Assembly: GCA_018857735.1 (NCBI GenBank)
Contig: JABMCL010002848.1
Location: 390,001 to 454,000 of the forward strand
Source: Alviniconcha marisindica
Taxonomy: Eukaryota > Mollusca > Gastropoda > Provannidae
DNA length: 64,000 bases
Direction of reading: 5' to 3'
Shown here: positions 54,673 through 64,000 of the stretch, piece after piece
Position numbering within the stretch: position 1 is the stretch's first letter
Layout of the letters: each line of letters starts with the position of its first letter
The notes under the pieces: generated by a model
Databases searched by the model: none
What the model was told of the DNA's origin: nothing
Seen by the model: the letters and a program-made list of their open reading frames with translations, nothing else
Made by a program: the position numbers and the translations under genes

Positions 54673-55680
54673 GCTCCCGCAGTCTCTTAAGCCTCGGACT
54701 TGTCATTTCAAACGTCAGAGACGGATTTCATATTACTGCCAACCCTGGCCACCTTCCCCCGCTTTCCATTCCGTGCTTTTCATAGCCCCGAAAAGGGAGG
54801 TAATGCAGCGAGATTGATCACTCTCCAAGTCCCGCGAAAACGTAGAAGAGGGCAGTCGGCCCCGAAATACAATTTCCTGGAGTCCAGGCAAACTTGTCGC
54901 CACTGTGAACGAGCCGGGGTGCCCGGGTTTGAAGATGGGACAAGAGACGGGTTTAAAGAAGTGCCAAATCAATTCCTGGCTGAGTGTCGCTGCCGCAGTG
55001 TTGCGCGGATTAGCGAACCGAAGAGTGATTTGAGGCCACGGGGCGCTGGGGGAAATCAATGGCAAAACTAAACATTTTTAGGAGTTGCTCAGTTGTCGCT
55101 GATTCAGCGGCGACTCTTCTGTGGGGTGAGAACACAATCACGTCTCCTTTTAGTGGTTATGGAACTGGACGAGTTTTGGGAAACAGCTAAGCGTTTAGAT
55201 ATTTGGTTAATAACGACGTGTTTGCATTCAGAATGTGATTTTCACCCATTGGAATGCAGAAGAACGAGCAGAAGAGAAAGACTGAGGAAGAGGAGGAAGA
55301 GGAGGAGGAGGAACACGAGGAAGGTGTGAGGTAGAATATGAGGAAGAGGAAACAAGGCAGGGACAGAAAGGAAATTAAACAGAAACAGGTACACGATGCA
55401 TAAACAAACTTGCAAACAGCCGGAGACTGGGGGGATGAAGGGGAGGGTGGGGAGGGGGGTACAATGGTAGAGACGGGCAAAGGCAGAACAAACTGAGAAC
55501 TGATCCGTTCATTGATGCACTCCGTCGCTTTGGACACCAAGCAGCTGTCGCGTTGCTAAATATTTGAGTTCTGGCATTCCTGTCGGACTGGCTAATGATG
55601 ACGTCGACACAATGACAGCCAAGCCCCGTTACGGTTCTGTAAACAAAGTCAGTGCACGAAGAAAAAGGAACGTGTGCTGG
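54673..55680. other. Unique DNA, no gene supported
   Basis: Includes a 123-codon plus frame (54700-55071) with unbiased third positions, and purine-rich GGA/GAA sequence at 55260-55350. Confidence 0.45.
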
Positions 55681-55689
55681 TACACGTAG

Positions 55690-55797
55690 GCCTGTGTCTA
55701 GTAAATAGGCCTGTAGTAAATAGGCATGTGTCTAGTAAATAGGCCTGTAGTAAATAGGCATGTGTCTAGTAAATAGGCATGTGTCTAGTAAATAGAG
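55690..55797. repeat. Two-length short minisatellite
   Basis: Units of 'gtgtctagtaaataggcat' (19 bp) and a shorter 'ctgtagtaaataggc' alternate. Confidence 0.85.
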
Positions 55798-55975
55798 TGA
55801 GTCTGCAGCGAATACGAAAGTAGGCTAGGCATTGGAAGCCGACTACGTCTGCATTGTGTATGTGTCAACAGATTGTATCTGTACTCCATTCATAATGTCT
55901 GCAAAGAGTACAGTATACGTGTGTATACATATAGATTACATATGCAGAGAGAAGGCTACATAGGCTCCGCAAACA

Positions 55976-55993
55976 CACGTACGCACGCACGTA

Positions 55994-56038
<45 letters not shown>

Positions 56039-56048
56039 ACACACACAC
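55976..56048. repeat. (ACGC)n-(CA)n microsatellite
   Basis: ACGC units passing into CA with a CAGA step. Confidence 0.95.
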
Positions 56049-56054
56049 GGGGTG

Positions 56055-56290
56055 TATGAATGGTAATCCGGAATGGGTATTTGTGGGTATTTAGGAATGA
56101 GTGTTTAGGAGTGGGTATCCGGCAATGGACATTGGAGTGGGTATTCCAGAATGGGTATTTGACAGTAAAAATCCCGAAACGGGCATTCTAGAATAAACCT
56201 TGTAGAAATGAGTATTTCGGAATTAACATCCGAGAGTGGGTATTCTGAAATGGGTATTCGAGGATGCTATCCTGAAAGAGTATTCTGGTT
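56055..56290. repeat. Degenerate 'gaatgggtattt' repeat
   Basis: About 14 diverged units of 14-20 bp sharing gGAATGGGTATT. Spacing is irregular. Confidence 0.65.
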
Positions 56291-56766
56291 CGTGGGGTGC
56301 TGTGTATAATTTTCCAGGCTGGTCGCTGCATGCACTTGAGCGGTACGGTACAGCTCAGCTCAGACTTCCTGAGGCTTCACCTTCAGACAAGAAACCCGCC
56401 AAGAGCGGCCATGGCTTTTGGAGACATCTACTTTCCCATTGCTCAGCCTGTTTCCCATTACTCAACGTGCGAGCAAACACTCCAGGGAACACACTGGCTT
56501 CCTCTCCACTGACGTGCGCTGGGGTCCAGGGGCAAGAACAGGTCCTAGCCGGCGGGGCTGTGGGTGTACCAGTTTGTCGACATCTCGGGTGAGAGCTCGC
56601 GCTTTTGGTGGAGGTGGTGAACTCGCGTCTAAAACTGTGGTACTTCAACAGCGGTTGGACACTTGTGTCGTGTCCGTTGTCGTGACCTCTCTGCTGTATG
56701 TCGTGACGATGTGTTCGTATCACAATGGAAAGAAAATATTACTCCCCTCCCTCCACGCACACACAA
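56291..56766. other. Unique DNA, no gene supported
   Basis: 'ataattttccag' could be an acceptor, but the three downstream frames have no codon bias and no recognisable domain. Confidence 0.45.
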
Positions 56767-56774
56767 CACGCATG

Positions 56775-56967
<193 letters not shown>

Positions 56968-57222
56968 AAAAGGTTAATTTTCGCATCGTGTCGTTTTGCG
57001 GGTATAATTTTCTCCCCTAAGATTTTTATAATACACTCTTTCCTGATCACCCCCCCCCCCACCACCTCTCCACTCCCCATCCTGCCTTTCTTCATCACCC
57101 TGACGAAATGAAACTACACAGCTACAAAAGAGGATTATGACGAAGGAGGAAGGATATGAATAATTTTGCCTGCAGCGAGACAAGGGTTGAATTTTTCCTT
57201 TTCGGTCAGAGACGACGGCGCC

Positions 57223-57352
57223 GTTGGCGTGTGTTGGCATGTGTGTTGGCATGTGTGTTGGCATGTGTGTTGGCGTGTGTTGGCATGTGTGTTGGCATGT
57301 GTGTTGGCGTGTGTTGGCATGTGTGTTGGCGTGTGTTGGCGTGTGTTGGCAT
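57223..57352. repeat. 10/12-bp minisatellite
   Basis: 'gtgttggcat' and 'gtgtgttggcat' units, about 11 copies, with cat/cgt alternation. Confidence 0.9.
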
Positions 57353-57599
57353 GCGGCCGCCGGTCTGTTAGCGACTCCTGCCGCAGAAGCGGTCACTGTC
57401 CGCGGGCGTTGGCTGAGGTGTAATTTCCACCAAAGAGGCCGTTGTATGGCATTGTCTGTTACACCGCGCGTTGCTATGGTTTCACAATCCTCCTGCTTCC
57501 AGAGATCACAACGCTTGGCGAAGCAGCTGCCCTGAAGGTGACGAATCAGCCATGATGTTAATTTGTCGCATCCAACGGCCCCCCCCCCTCACCCCCTCA

Positions 57600-57663
<64 letters not shown>

Positions 57664-57669
57664 CGCACA

Positions 57670-57734
<65 letters not shown>

Positions 57735-57770
57735 GAGAGAGAGTGCGTGCGTGCGTGCGTGCGTGCGTGC

Positions 57771-57823
<53 letters not shown>

Positions 57824-57830
57824 CGCGCCC
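57600..57830. repeat. (CT)n-(CA)n-(GA)n-(GCGT)n-(GT)n chain
   Basis: Five different dinucleotide or tetranucleotide blocks abut one another, ending in 'gcgcgcgcgcgc'. Confidence 0.95.
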
Positions 57831-58054
57831 TTTTTTGTGCATCTTTTGTCGGTTTGACGGCCCTGTTGATCATGATGAATGCTGGTGCTGGATCTCTTGC
57901 TGCAGGTCACAGGTAGAACTGATGTGAAATGAAGGAGTGTCAAAGGCAAACCAAACGAATCGATCGCCTCCGACTACGAAGAGGGGCAAAGAACTGACCA
58001 GGTAGCAGCTTGTCAATAAACACTTTGAAGGGAGGAGACAAGCCATTGTCGGTC

Positions 58055-58120
58055 AGACTGCCACCAATCGGCCAATCGGTCGATCAGTCAATCAATCGGT
58101 CGATCAATCAATCAGTCAAG
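58055..58120. repeat. (ATCA/ATCG)n short tandem
   Basis: 'caatcggtcgatcaatcaat' type units, followed by AT-rich unique DNA to 58420. Confidence 0.75.
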
Positions 58121-58469
58121 TCATATTTATATGGCGGAAATCCGAAAATAAAGTTCTAAGTTACTCATAATGTCAAAAATAATTATACTAATACAATGCA
58201 GGTAGTGTTGCAATACTAGCACAACATGTATAACATGCCCGTAAAATGACATACGACGGTAACCCAGCAGTGCTAGTTCAGACTAACTCAAACACCTATA
58301 TAAACAGTTTGAACAGTAAGTACATTGGTAAACTTCTGTTAGAGCGCACTGTGGATTTTTCCCAACCCTGTCTTGGATTGAACTGAACTGAAGCGAGTGT
58401 AGGAAGAACGAAAATATTTGAAGGTGATGCGTCTTTTCCCCCACGGGGATTTCAGAAGCGTTGGCTTCA

Positions 58470-58790
58470 AATGAAAAGTTGGAATGAACAAGAAACCGAT
58501 CGCTTTAGTTAGCAGTGCAAAACTGGAATGAACAGAAAGATGATCGTTTGAGCTAGTTACGCAAAGTTTGAATGAAGAGGCAGATGGTCATTGTATTTAC
58601 CAGTGTAAGGTGGAATGAACGAACAGATTATCGTTTTAGTTAGCTATCTGAAAAGCGGGAAATGGAATGAACAGTGGTCGCTTTAGCAATAACTGCGCGG
58701 GATTGGATGAGCAGATAGTGACCGACTTAGCTATGTTGGAATGGAGAGGGAAAAGATCACTGTAGTTAAACTACACAGATTGGACTCTAA
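58470..58790. repeat. Degenerate tandem repeat, about 50-60 bp
   Basis: About six diverged units share 'ttggaatgaaca', 'gatcgctttagttag' and 'cagtgcaaaa'. Indels have blurred the period. Confidence 0.65.
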
Positions 58791-58876
58791 ACAAAAACAA
58801 ATCACACGTTTTCTTCAGTTGCCTTTCTGTCCATATTCTAAGAAATGGCCAACTGTGCCCTGGTGTTAAATGGAAA

Positions 58877-59170
58877 CAGAGTACATGAATGGTGGATTCC
58901 TTATGCCCGGAAACTGAGAGTACATAAGTGTTGGATTCGTTAAGCCTGGAAACAGAGAGTACATGACTGTTGGATTCTTTATGCCTAGAAACAGAGTACA
59001 AGAATGGTGGATTCCTTATGCCTGGAAACAGAGAGTACATGACTGTTGGATTCTTTATGCCTAGAAACAGAATACATGAATGGTGGATTCCTTATGCCCG
59101 GAAACTGAGAGTTCATAAGTGTTGGATTCTTTATGCCTAGAAACAGAGTACATGAAGGTTGCATTCGTGA
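58877..59170. repeat. 39-bp minisatellite, about 7 copies
   Basis: Units of 'tacatgaatggtggattcct' plus 'tatgcctggaaacagagag', alternating with a 'gactgttggattctt' variant and some 35-bp units. The minus-strand frame is a repeat artefact. Confidence 0.9.
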
Positions 59171-59192
59171 TGCCTGACTGCCCCCTTTGCAG

Positions 59193-59301
59193 CTGTCACG
59201 GCGACCGCAGTATTGATTGCACGGCGCGGACTGCCTGTGCACAGCAAGATGAACTGTCAGAATGCGACAAAACCCGTGACTGTAGTTACATGCCTTTTTG
59301 A
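59193..59301 (+). CDS. Candidate Cys-rich exon, VWC-like pattern
   Basis: 'gactgccccctttgcag' is a good acceptor (AG 59191-59192). The exon starts with the last base of a codon and stays open for about 35 codons to TGA (59299-59301). It encodes 'CHGDRSIDCTARTAC' and three more cysteines or short hydrophilic segments ending in MPF. The C-H-G-x-x-x-x-C-x(5)-C spacing fits the second half of a von Willebrand factor type C module (CxCxxGxxxCxxxxC). That is motif reasoning only. Third-position G/C is modest. It lies directly after a 39-bp minisatellite, and no other exon of the same gene is visible. Confidence 0.3.
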
Positions 59302-60293
<992 letters not shown>

Positions 60294-60537
60294 GTTTTGT
60301 CTTTTTGTTTTACTGTCCGCTAGCGATTTGCTTATTTGGAGTTCCAACTATGCACACAGACACCATCCGACACCACAAAGCAATCACAGCCGGAAAGAAA
60401 GAGAGTTAGGCAGCAACTGTAGCCTCGGACGGAGACGGTCAGACCAGATTTTAATTATAGCCACACACGTCACCGCGCCTCCACCCGCCCCTTTCGCCCT
60501 CCCCCTCCCCCCACACACTTAGCCCTGATATAAACCT

Positions 60538-60571
60538 TTGTGGTTGACTGGGCTCAAAGCACCAACAAACT
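60538..60571 (+). repeat. E module
   Basis: 'ttgtggttgactgggctcaa' then 'agcaccaacaaac'. Here it is not inside a CT tract but beside C-rich and CA-rich DNA. Confidence 0.45.
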
Positions 60572-60716
60572 ATCTCCTCCCCCCCACCCCCACCCCCCAC
60601 CCAACACACACACACTCTAAACACACAGACGCGTAGAGTGTAAAGGGGTGTGTGGAGGGGGGGGGGTGGGGGGTGGGAAGCGATGGTAATCACATGATGG
60701 AATGCTTGCGCTCAAA

Positions 60717-60752
<36 letters not shown>
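60572..60752. repeat. C-rich, G-rich and (CA)n patches
   Basis: C-rich at 60575-60600, G-rich at 60650-60680, CA at 60719-60752. Confidence 0.85.
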
Positions 60753-60837
60753 CCAACGCATGTGTCGATCGTCCAGTCAGAATTGACCAGGCGAGAGCCG
60801 GCCGGTGCCTGAAGGAGCAGGGTGCTGACGAGGAACA

Positions 60838-61017
60838 TTGTTTCTGTCCACTGGTACAGTCATCGTGCTACATTTGTTTCTGTCCACTGGTACAGTCATC
60901 GTGCTACATTTGTTTCTGTCCACTGGTACAGTCATCGTGCTACATTTGTTTCTGTCCACTGGTACAGTCATCGTGCTACATTTGTTTCTGTCCACTGGTA
61001 CAGTCATCGTGCTACAT
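60838..61017. repeat. 36-bp minisatellite, 5 copies
   Basis: Five units of 'tttgtttctgtccactggta' plus 'cagtcatcgtgctaca', essentially identical, so recently amplified. The 36-bp period keeps frames open on both strands. Confidence 0.95.
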
Positions 61018-61075
61018 TTTCCCCCCCTTTCTCTCAAACCGGCATGACATCTTGTAGGTGTCGAGAGTGATTCTC

Positions 61076-61672
61076 GGAAACCGGCCAGACAATCACTGTA
61101 GCAACCGGCCAGACAATCACTGTAGTAACCGGCCAGACAATCACTGTAATAACCGGCCAGACAATCACTGTAGTAACCGGCCAGACAATCACTGTAGTAA
61201 CCGGCCAGACAATCACTCAGACAATCACTGTAGTAACCGGCCAGACAATCACTGTAGTAACCGGCCAGACAATCACTCAGACAATCACTGTAGTAACCGG
61301 CCAGACAGTCACTGTAGTAACCGGCCAGACAATCACTGTAATAACCGGTCTGACAATCACTGTAATAACCGGTCTGATAATCATTGTAATAACCGGTCTG
61401 ATAATCACTGTAATAACCGGTCTGACAATCACTGTAATAACCGGTCAGACAATCACTGTAATAACCGGTCAGACAATCACTGTAATAACCGGTCAGATAA
61501 TCACTGTAATAACCAGTCAGACAATCACTGTAATAACCAGTCAGACAGTCACTGTAATAACCAGACAATCACTGTAATAACCGGTCAGACAATCACTGTA
61601 ATATAATAACCGGTCAGACAATCACTGTAATAACCAGTCAGACAATCACTGTAATAACCGGTCTGATACACA
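61076..61672. repeat. 24-bp minisatellite with a variant gradient
   Basis: About 25 units of 'aaccggccagacaatcactg' plus 'tagt'. From left to right the unit changes from ggccagac..gtagt to ggtctgac..gtaat, then ggtcagac, then cagtcagac. Two partial units ('cactcagacaatcact') mark a duplicated block at 61195-61290. Confidence 0.95.
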
Positions 61673-61722
61673 GTCATCTACACTAGAGCTCTACTAGCCA
61701 ACGCCCTGCTCCCTTCCACGTC

Positions 61723-61726
61723 TGCA

Positions 61727-61762
<36 letters not shown>

Positions 61763-61780
61763 CACCACACACACACACCA

Positions 61781-61814
<34 letters not shown>

Positions 61815-61840
61815 CACAACATCCACACACACACATTCCT
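61723..61840. repeat. (CA)n microsatellite with CCA breaks
   Basis: CA with cgca, ccacca and aaca interruptions. Confidence 0.95.
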
Positions 61841-61944
61841 CTCTTCTTTTCTGTCTCTTTCGCTCTCCTATCTCCTCTCTCTTCTTTATGTGCTTTTTTG
61901 TTGTTATTTTCTTTGAGAAACAAAATAACATCAATTACAAAATA

Positions 61945-62257
61945 ACATCCTGTACTGTTCTACTACCGGAACTTTACCAGTAAAATACCACATATTACTG
62001 TGCTTTACTTTACCAGTAAAATACCACACATTACTGTGTTCTACTACCGGAACTTTACCAGTAAAATACCACACATTACTGTTTTACTACCGGAACTTTA
62101 CCAGTAAAATACCACACATTACTGTGTTTTACTACCGGAACTTTACCAGTAAGCTACCACACATTACTGTGCTTTACTTTACCAGTAAAATGCCACACAT
62201 TACTGCGTTTTACTACCGGAACTTTACCAGTAGAATACCACACATTACTGTGTTTTT
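61945..62257. repeat. 45-bp minisatellite with deleted units
   Basis: Units of 'ctaccggaactttaccagta' plus 'aaataccacacattactgtg'. In some the 'ctaccggaa' block is missing, giving about 35-bp units. Confidence 0.9.
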
Positions 62258-62815
62258 GCTACCGAACACGGAGCTTACGCCCTTTAACCCCAAGAAATAG
62301 TTCGCTTACCGCATTGGGAAAAACTGTGATTTGTGATAATGGTCTCGTCGGGAACAGAAAACCGCTGAGTTTAGCACATTCTTGTGTCATTCTTGCACTG
62401 AGCTTCCCCGACACAATTTCATCAAACGAACCGACAATATTTTCCCTAATGAATAAACTACTGGTTCAGCGAGACACTGTCTTCTCGTGGTGACGGGATT
62501 TGGTGTCGGGCACGCGGTGTGAACTATCGTTACGATTGTTTGGAAGGGGTATTGAATTGGAGAATGACTCGGAGGTTACCAGCGTGGAATGTGTTCTGCT
62601 TTGTCGGCGTCGCCTTGTCGGTGGCGTGGTGTCCGATGAATGGGTGGACTTTGTGCCGGTGGGCTTGTCGGCTGGAATGAGGCTTTATGAGGCGGAGTAA
62701 TTGTCTGGAGAGAGGCTGAATGGAGGGGCTGGGCTGGGCGGAGCTGATTGATATTGATCACCTCGGGTTTTGTGACCTACTTCTACGTGGATGTTACCTG
62801 TGTGGATTATTAAGA
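62258..62815. other. Unique DNA, no gene supported
   Basis: A 66-codon plus frame (62500-62700) is G-ending mainly because the strand is G-rich. No motif. Confidence 0.45.
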
Positions 62816-62817
62816 CA

Positions 62818-62965
62818 CTCACACGCGCGCGTGCATGCGCACACATGCACACACACACATGTACTACACGCACCCTCCGCCCACACACTCTCACACACAC
62901 ACACATACACACACACAGACACACACTCACTCACACACACATTCTCTCTCTCTCTCTCTCTCTCT

Positions 62966-63016
<51 letters not shown>
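62818..63016. repeat. (CA)n/(CT)n complex
   Basis: CA with several breaks, CT at 62942-62968, then CA to 63016. Confidence 0.95.
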
Positions 63017-63017
<1 letters not shown>

Positions 63018-63284
63018 TCGTTTTCACTCTCTCTTCCTGTAAGTAGCAATTCTTGCACGAATGAAGCGAAAACCCACCAGTGAAAAGTGCTCACCAACCA
63101 GGCGCCTCCCCGCCAATCAGCGCCAACGGCTGCGGATGAAGTGAGTATCGATCACTCAGCAGTGCTCACCACTCACCGCCCGTCGCTGGATTCTGTCTCC
63201 CACCTTCCCCTTTCACTCACTCCGCCGTCTTTGCTTTGAAAAACAACACTGGCAGGCCGAGCGGCAGAAAGCAGGCGGGGTGGT
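63017..63284. other. Unique DNA
   Basis: No gene signal. Confidence 0.5.
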
Positions 63285-63420
63285 GGAGGAAAGGGAGGGG
63301 GGGGAGGAAAGGGGGGGGGGGAGGGGGGGGGGGAGGGGGAGGAAAGGGGGGGAGGAAGGAGGGGGGGAGGGGGGGAGGAAAGGGGAGGGGGTGGGGGAGG
63401 AAAGGGATGGGGGGTGGCAG
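63285..63420. repeat. (GGGGA)n / GGAAA G-rich tract
   Basis: Long G runs broken by A or AAA, a continuous purine strand. Confidence 0.9.
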
Positions 63421-63496
63421 GGGCGTGGATCTTTTCACACGATCGTTAGTTGATAGGACTCGAAACCCTAATTGATTGTTGCTAGCTGATGGTCTC

Positions 63497-63546
63497 AGAG
63501 AGAGAGAGAGAGAGAGAGAGGAGGGGGTGGGGGGTGGGGGGGGGGG

Positions 63547-63582
<36 letters not shown>
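63497..63582. repeat. (GA)n with central G-rich insert
   Basis: GA, then a G-rich patch (63519-63551), then GA. Confidence 0.9.
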
Positions 63583-63584
<2 letters not shown>

Positions 63585-63617
63585 GGGTATTTTCTAAATA
63601 GCATTTATATGATTTTT

Positions 63618-63619
<2 letters not shown>

Positions 63620-63678
<59 letters not shown>
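63620..63678. repeat. (TA)n microsatellite
   Basis: About 58 bp of alternating AT. Confidence 0.95.
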
Positions 63679-63680
<2 letters not shown>

Positions 63681-63734
63681 TTAGAATGCTTTGACTGTAT
63701 TGCGTAGTCAGAAATACTGAAACCGCGCGCGCGC

Positions 63735-63799
63735 TACTACACGCACGCACACGCACACACACACATACACTGGCAGACAGACAGACAGACAGACAGACA

Positions 63800-63879
<80 letters not shown>

Positions 63880-63892
63880 CGACGCACGCACT
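63735..63892. repeat. (CA)n, (CAGA)n, (CA)n, (ACGC)n chain
   Basis: Short CA/ACGC, six CAGA units (63776-63800), CA (63801-63831) and ACGC (63831-63888). Confidence 0.95.
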
Positions 63893-64000
63893 CTTACAAA
63901 TACGTAGTCGCAAATAAAGGCCACCTGAGTTGCCAGTTGTGGGTCAGCCCACCGGGCCGACAGTTGAGACATCAAGGAACGGGGACAGCCAAGGAAGAAG

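Noticed and set aside
54673..54800. Exon between 'ctcccgcag' and 'gggaggtaatg'
   Set aside because: Splice signals look good, but the acceptor is just the end of a CT microsatellite and the enclosed frame has unbiased codons.
60777..61606. 263-codon minus and 182-codon plus frames
   Set aside because: Products of the 36-bp and 24-bp arrays, whose periods are multiples of three.
61076..61672. CRISPR-like regular 24-bp repeats
   Set aside because: Units are contiguous with no unique spacers and the DNA is clearly eukaryotic. The same applies to 48064-48333.

Overview
This window looks like non-genic or intron-scale DNA from an invertebrate animal, most plausibly a mollusc and probably a gastropod. 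That is an inference. It rests on long (GT)n, (GA)n and (ACGC)n microsatellites every few kilobases, many unrelated minisatellites, and tRNA-headed short retroposons ending in GGACGTTAARC plus short tandem tails, a combination I associate with molluscan genomes. There is no bacterial-style gene packing, operon, rRNA, functional tRNA gene or CRISPR. No complete gene can be supported. Nearly all long open frames lie across tandem repeats whose unit happens to lack stops.

Layout. 0-8 kb: microsatellites, 29-bp, 18/21-bp and 50-bp arrays, a doubtful homopolymer-rich patch at 5.2-7.1 kb with an 81-G run, and a possible minus-strand reverse-transcriptase remnant at 7.2 kb. 8-21 kb: a LINE-type 3' end (9.0 kb), 49-bp, 18-bp, 64-bp and 35-bp arrays, a nearly illegible old array (14.8-15.2 kb), a tRNA-headed SINE (18.1-18.6 kb) and a minus-strand coding-like stretch beside it (17.9-18.1 kb). 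21-32 kb: 45-, 42-, 28- and 24/28-bp arrays, the last 1.9 kb long. 34-39 kb: several copies of SINE families A and B, and a coding-like exon at 36.74 kb with three mobile insertions stacked at its edge. 41-48 kb: pyrimidine minisatellites, a Cys/His-rich candidate exon at 42.84 kb, and 44-, 29- and 30-bp arrays. 48-51 kb: a dense nest of SINEs, several with clear target-site duplications. 51-64 kb: 47-, 23- (TGACGTCA-bearing), 39-, 36-, 24- and 45-bp arrays, a Cys-rich candidate exon at 59.19 kb, and dense CA/GT/ACGC repeats to the end.

The most interesting signal is a community of short retroposons, here called A1/A2, B-long/B-short, C, D and E. A, B, C and E end in the same roughly 10-nt motif followed by different simple tails, which suggests one shared reverse-transcriptase partner. 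B-long is about 170-180 bp, has no tRNA-like promoter that I can see, and shows three insertions with identical 5' ends and 11-13 bp target duplications. A 24-bp palindrome flanked by 8-9 bp direct repeats occurs at two loci, with a longer relative at a third. Short E modules sit inside (GA)n tracts and suggest how some of those tracts arose.

Coding evidence is weak. It consists of a few isolated stretches with G/C-rich third codon positions, some with good splice acceptors. None gives a family assignment I would defend beyond a tentative label.
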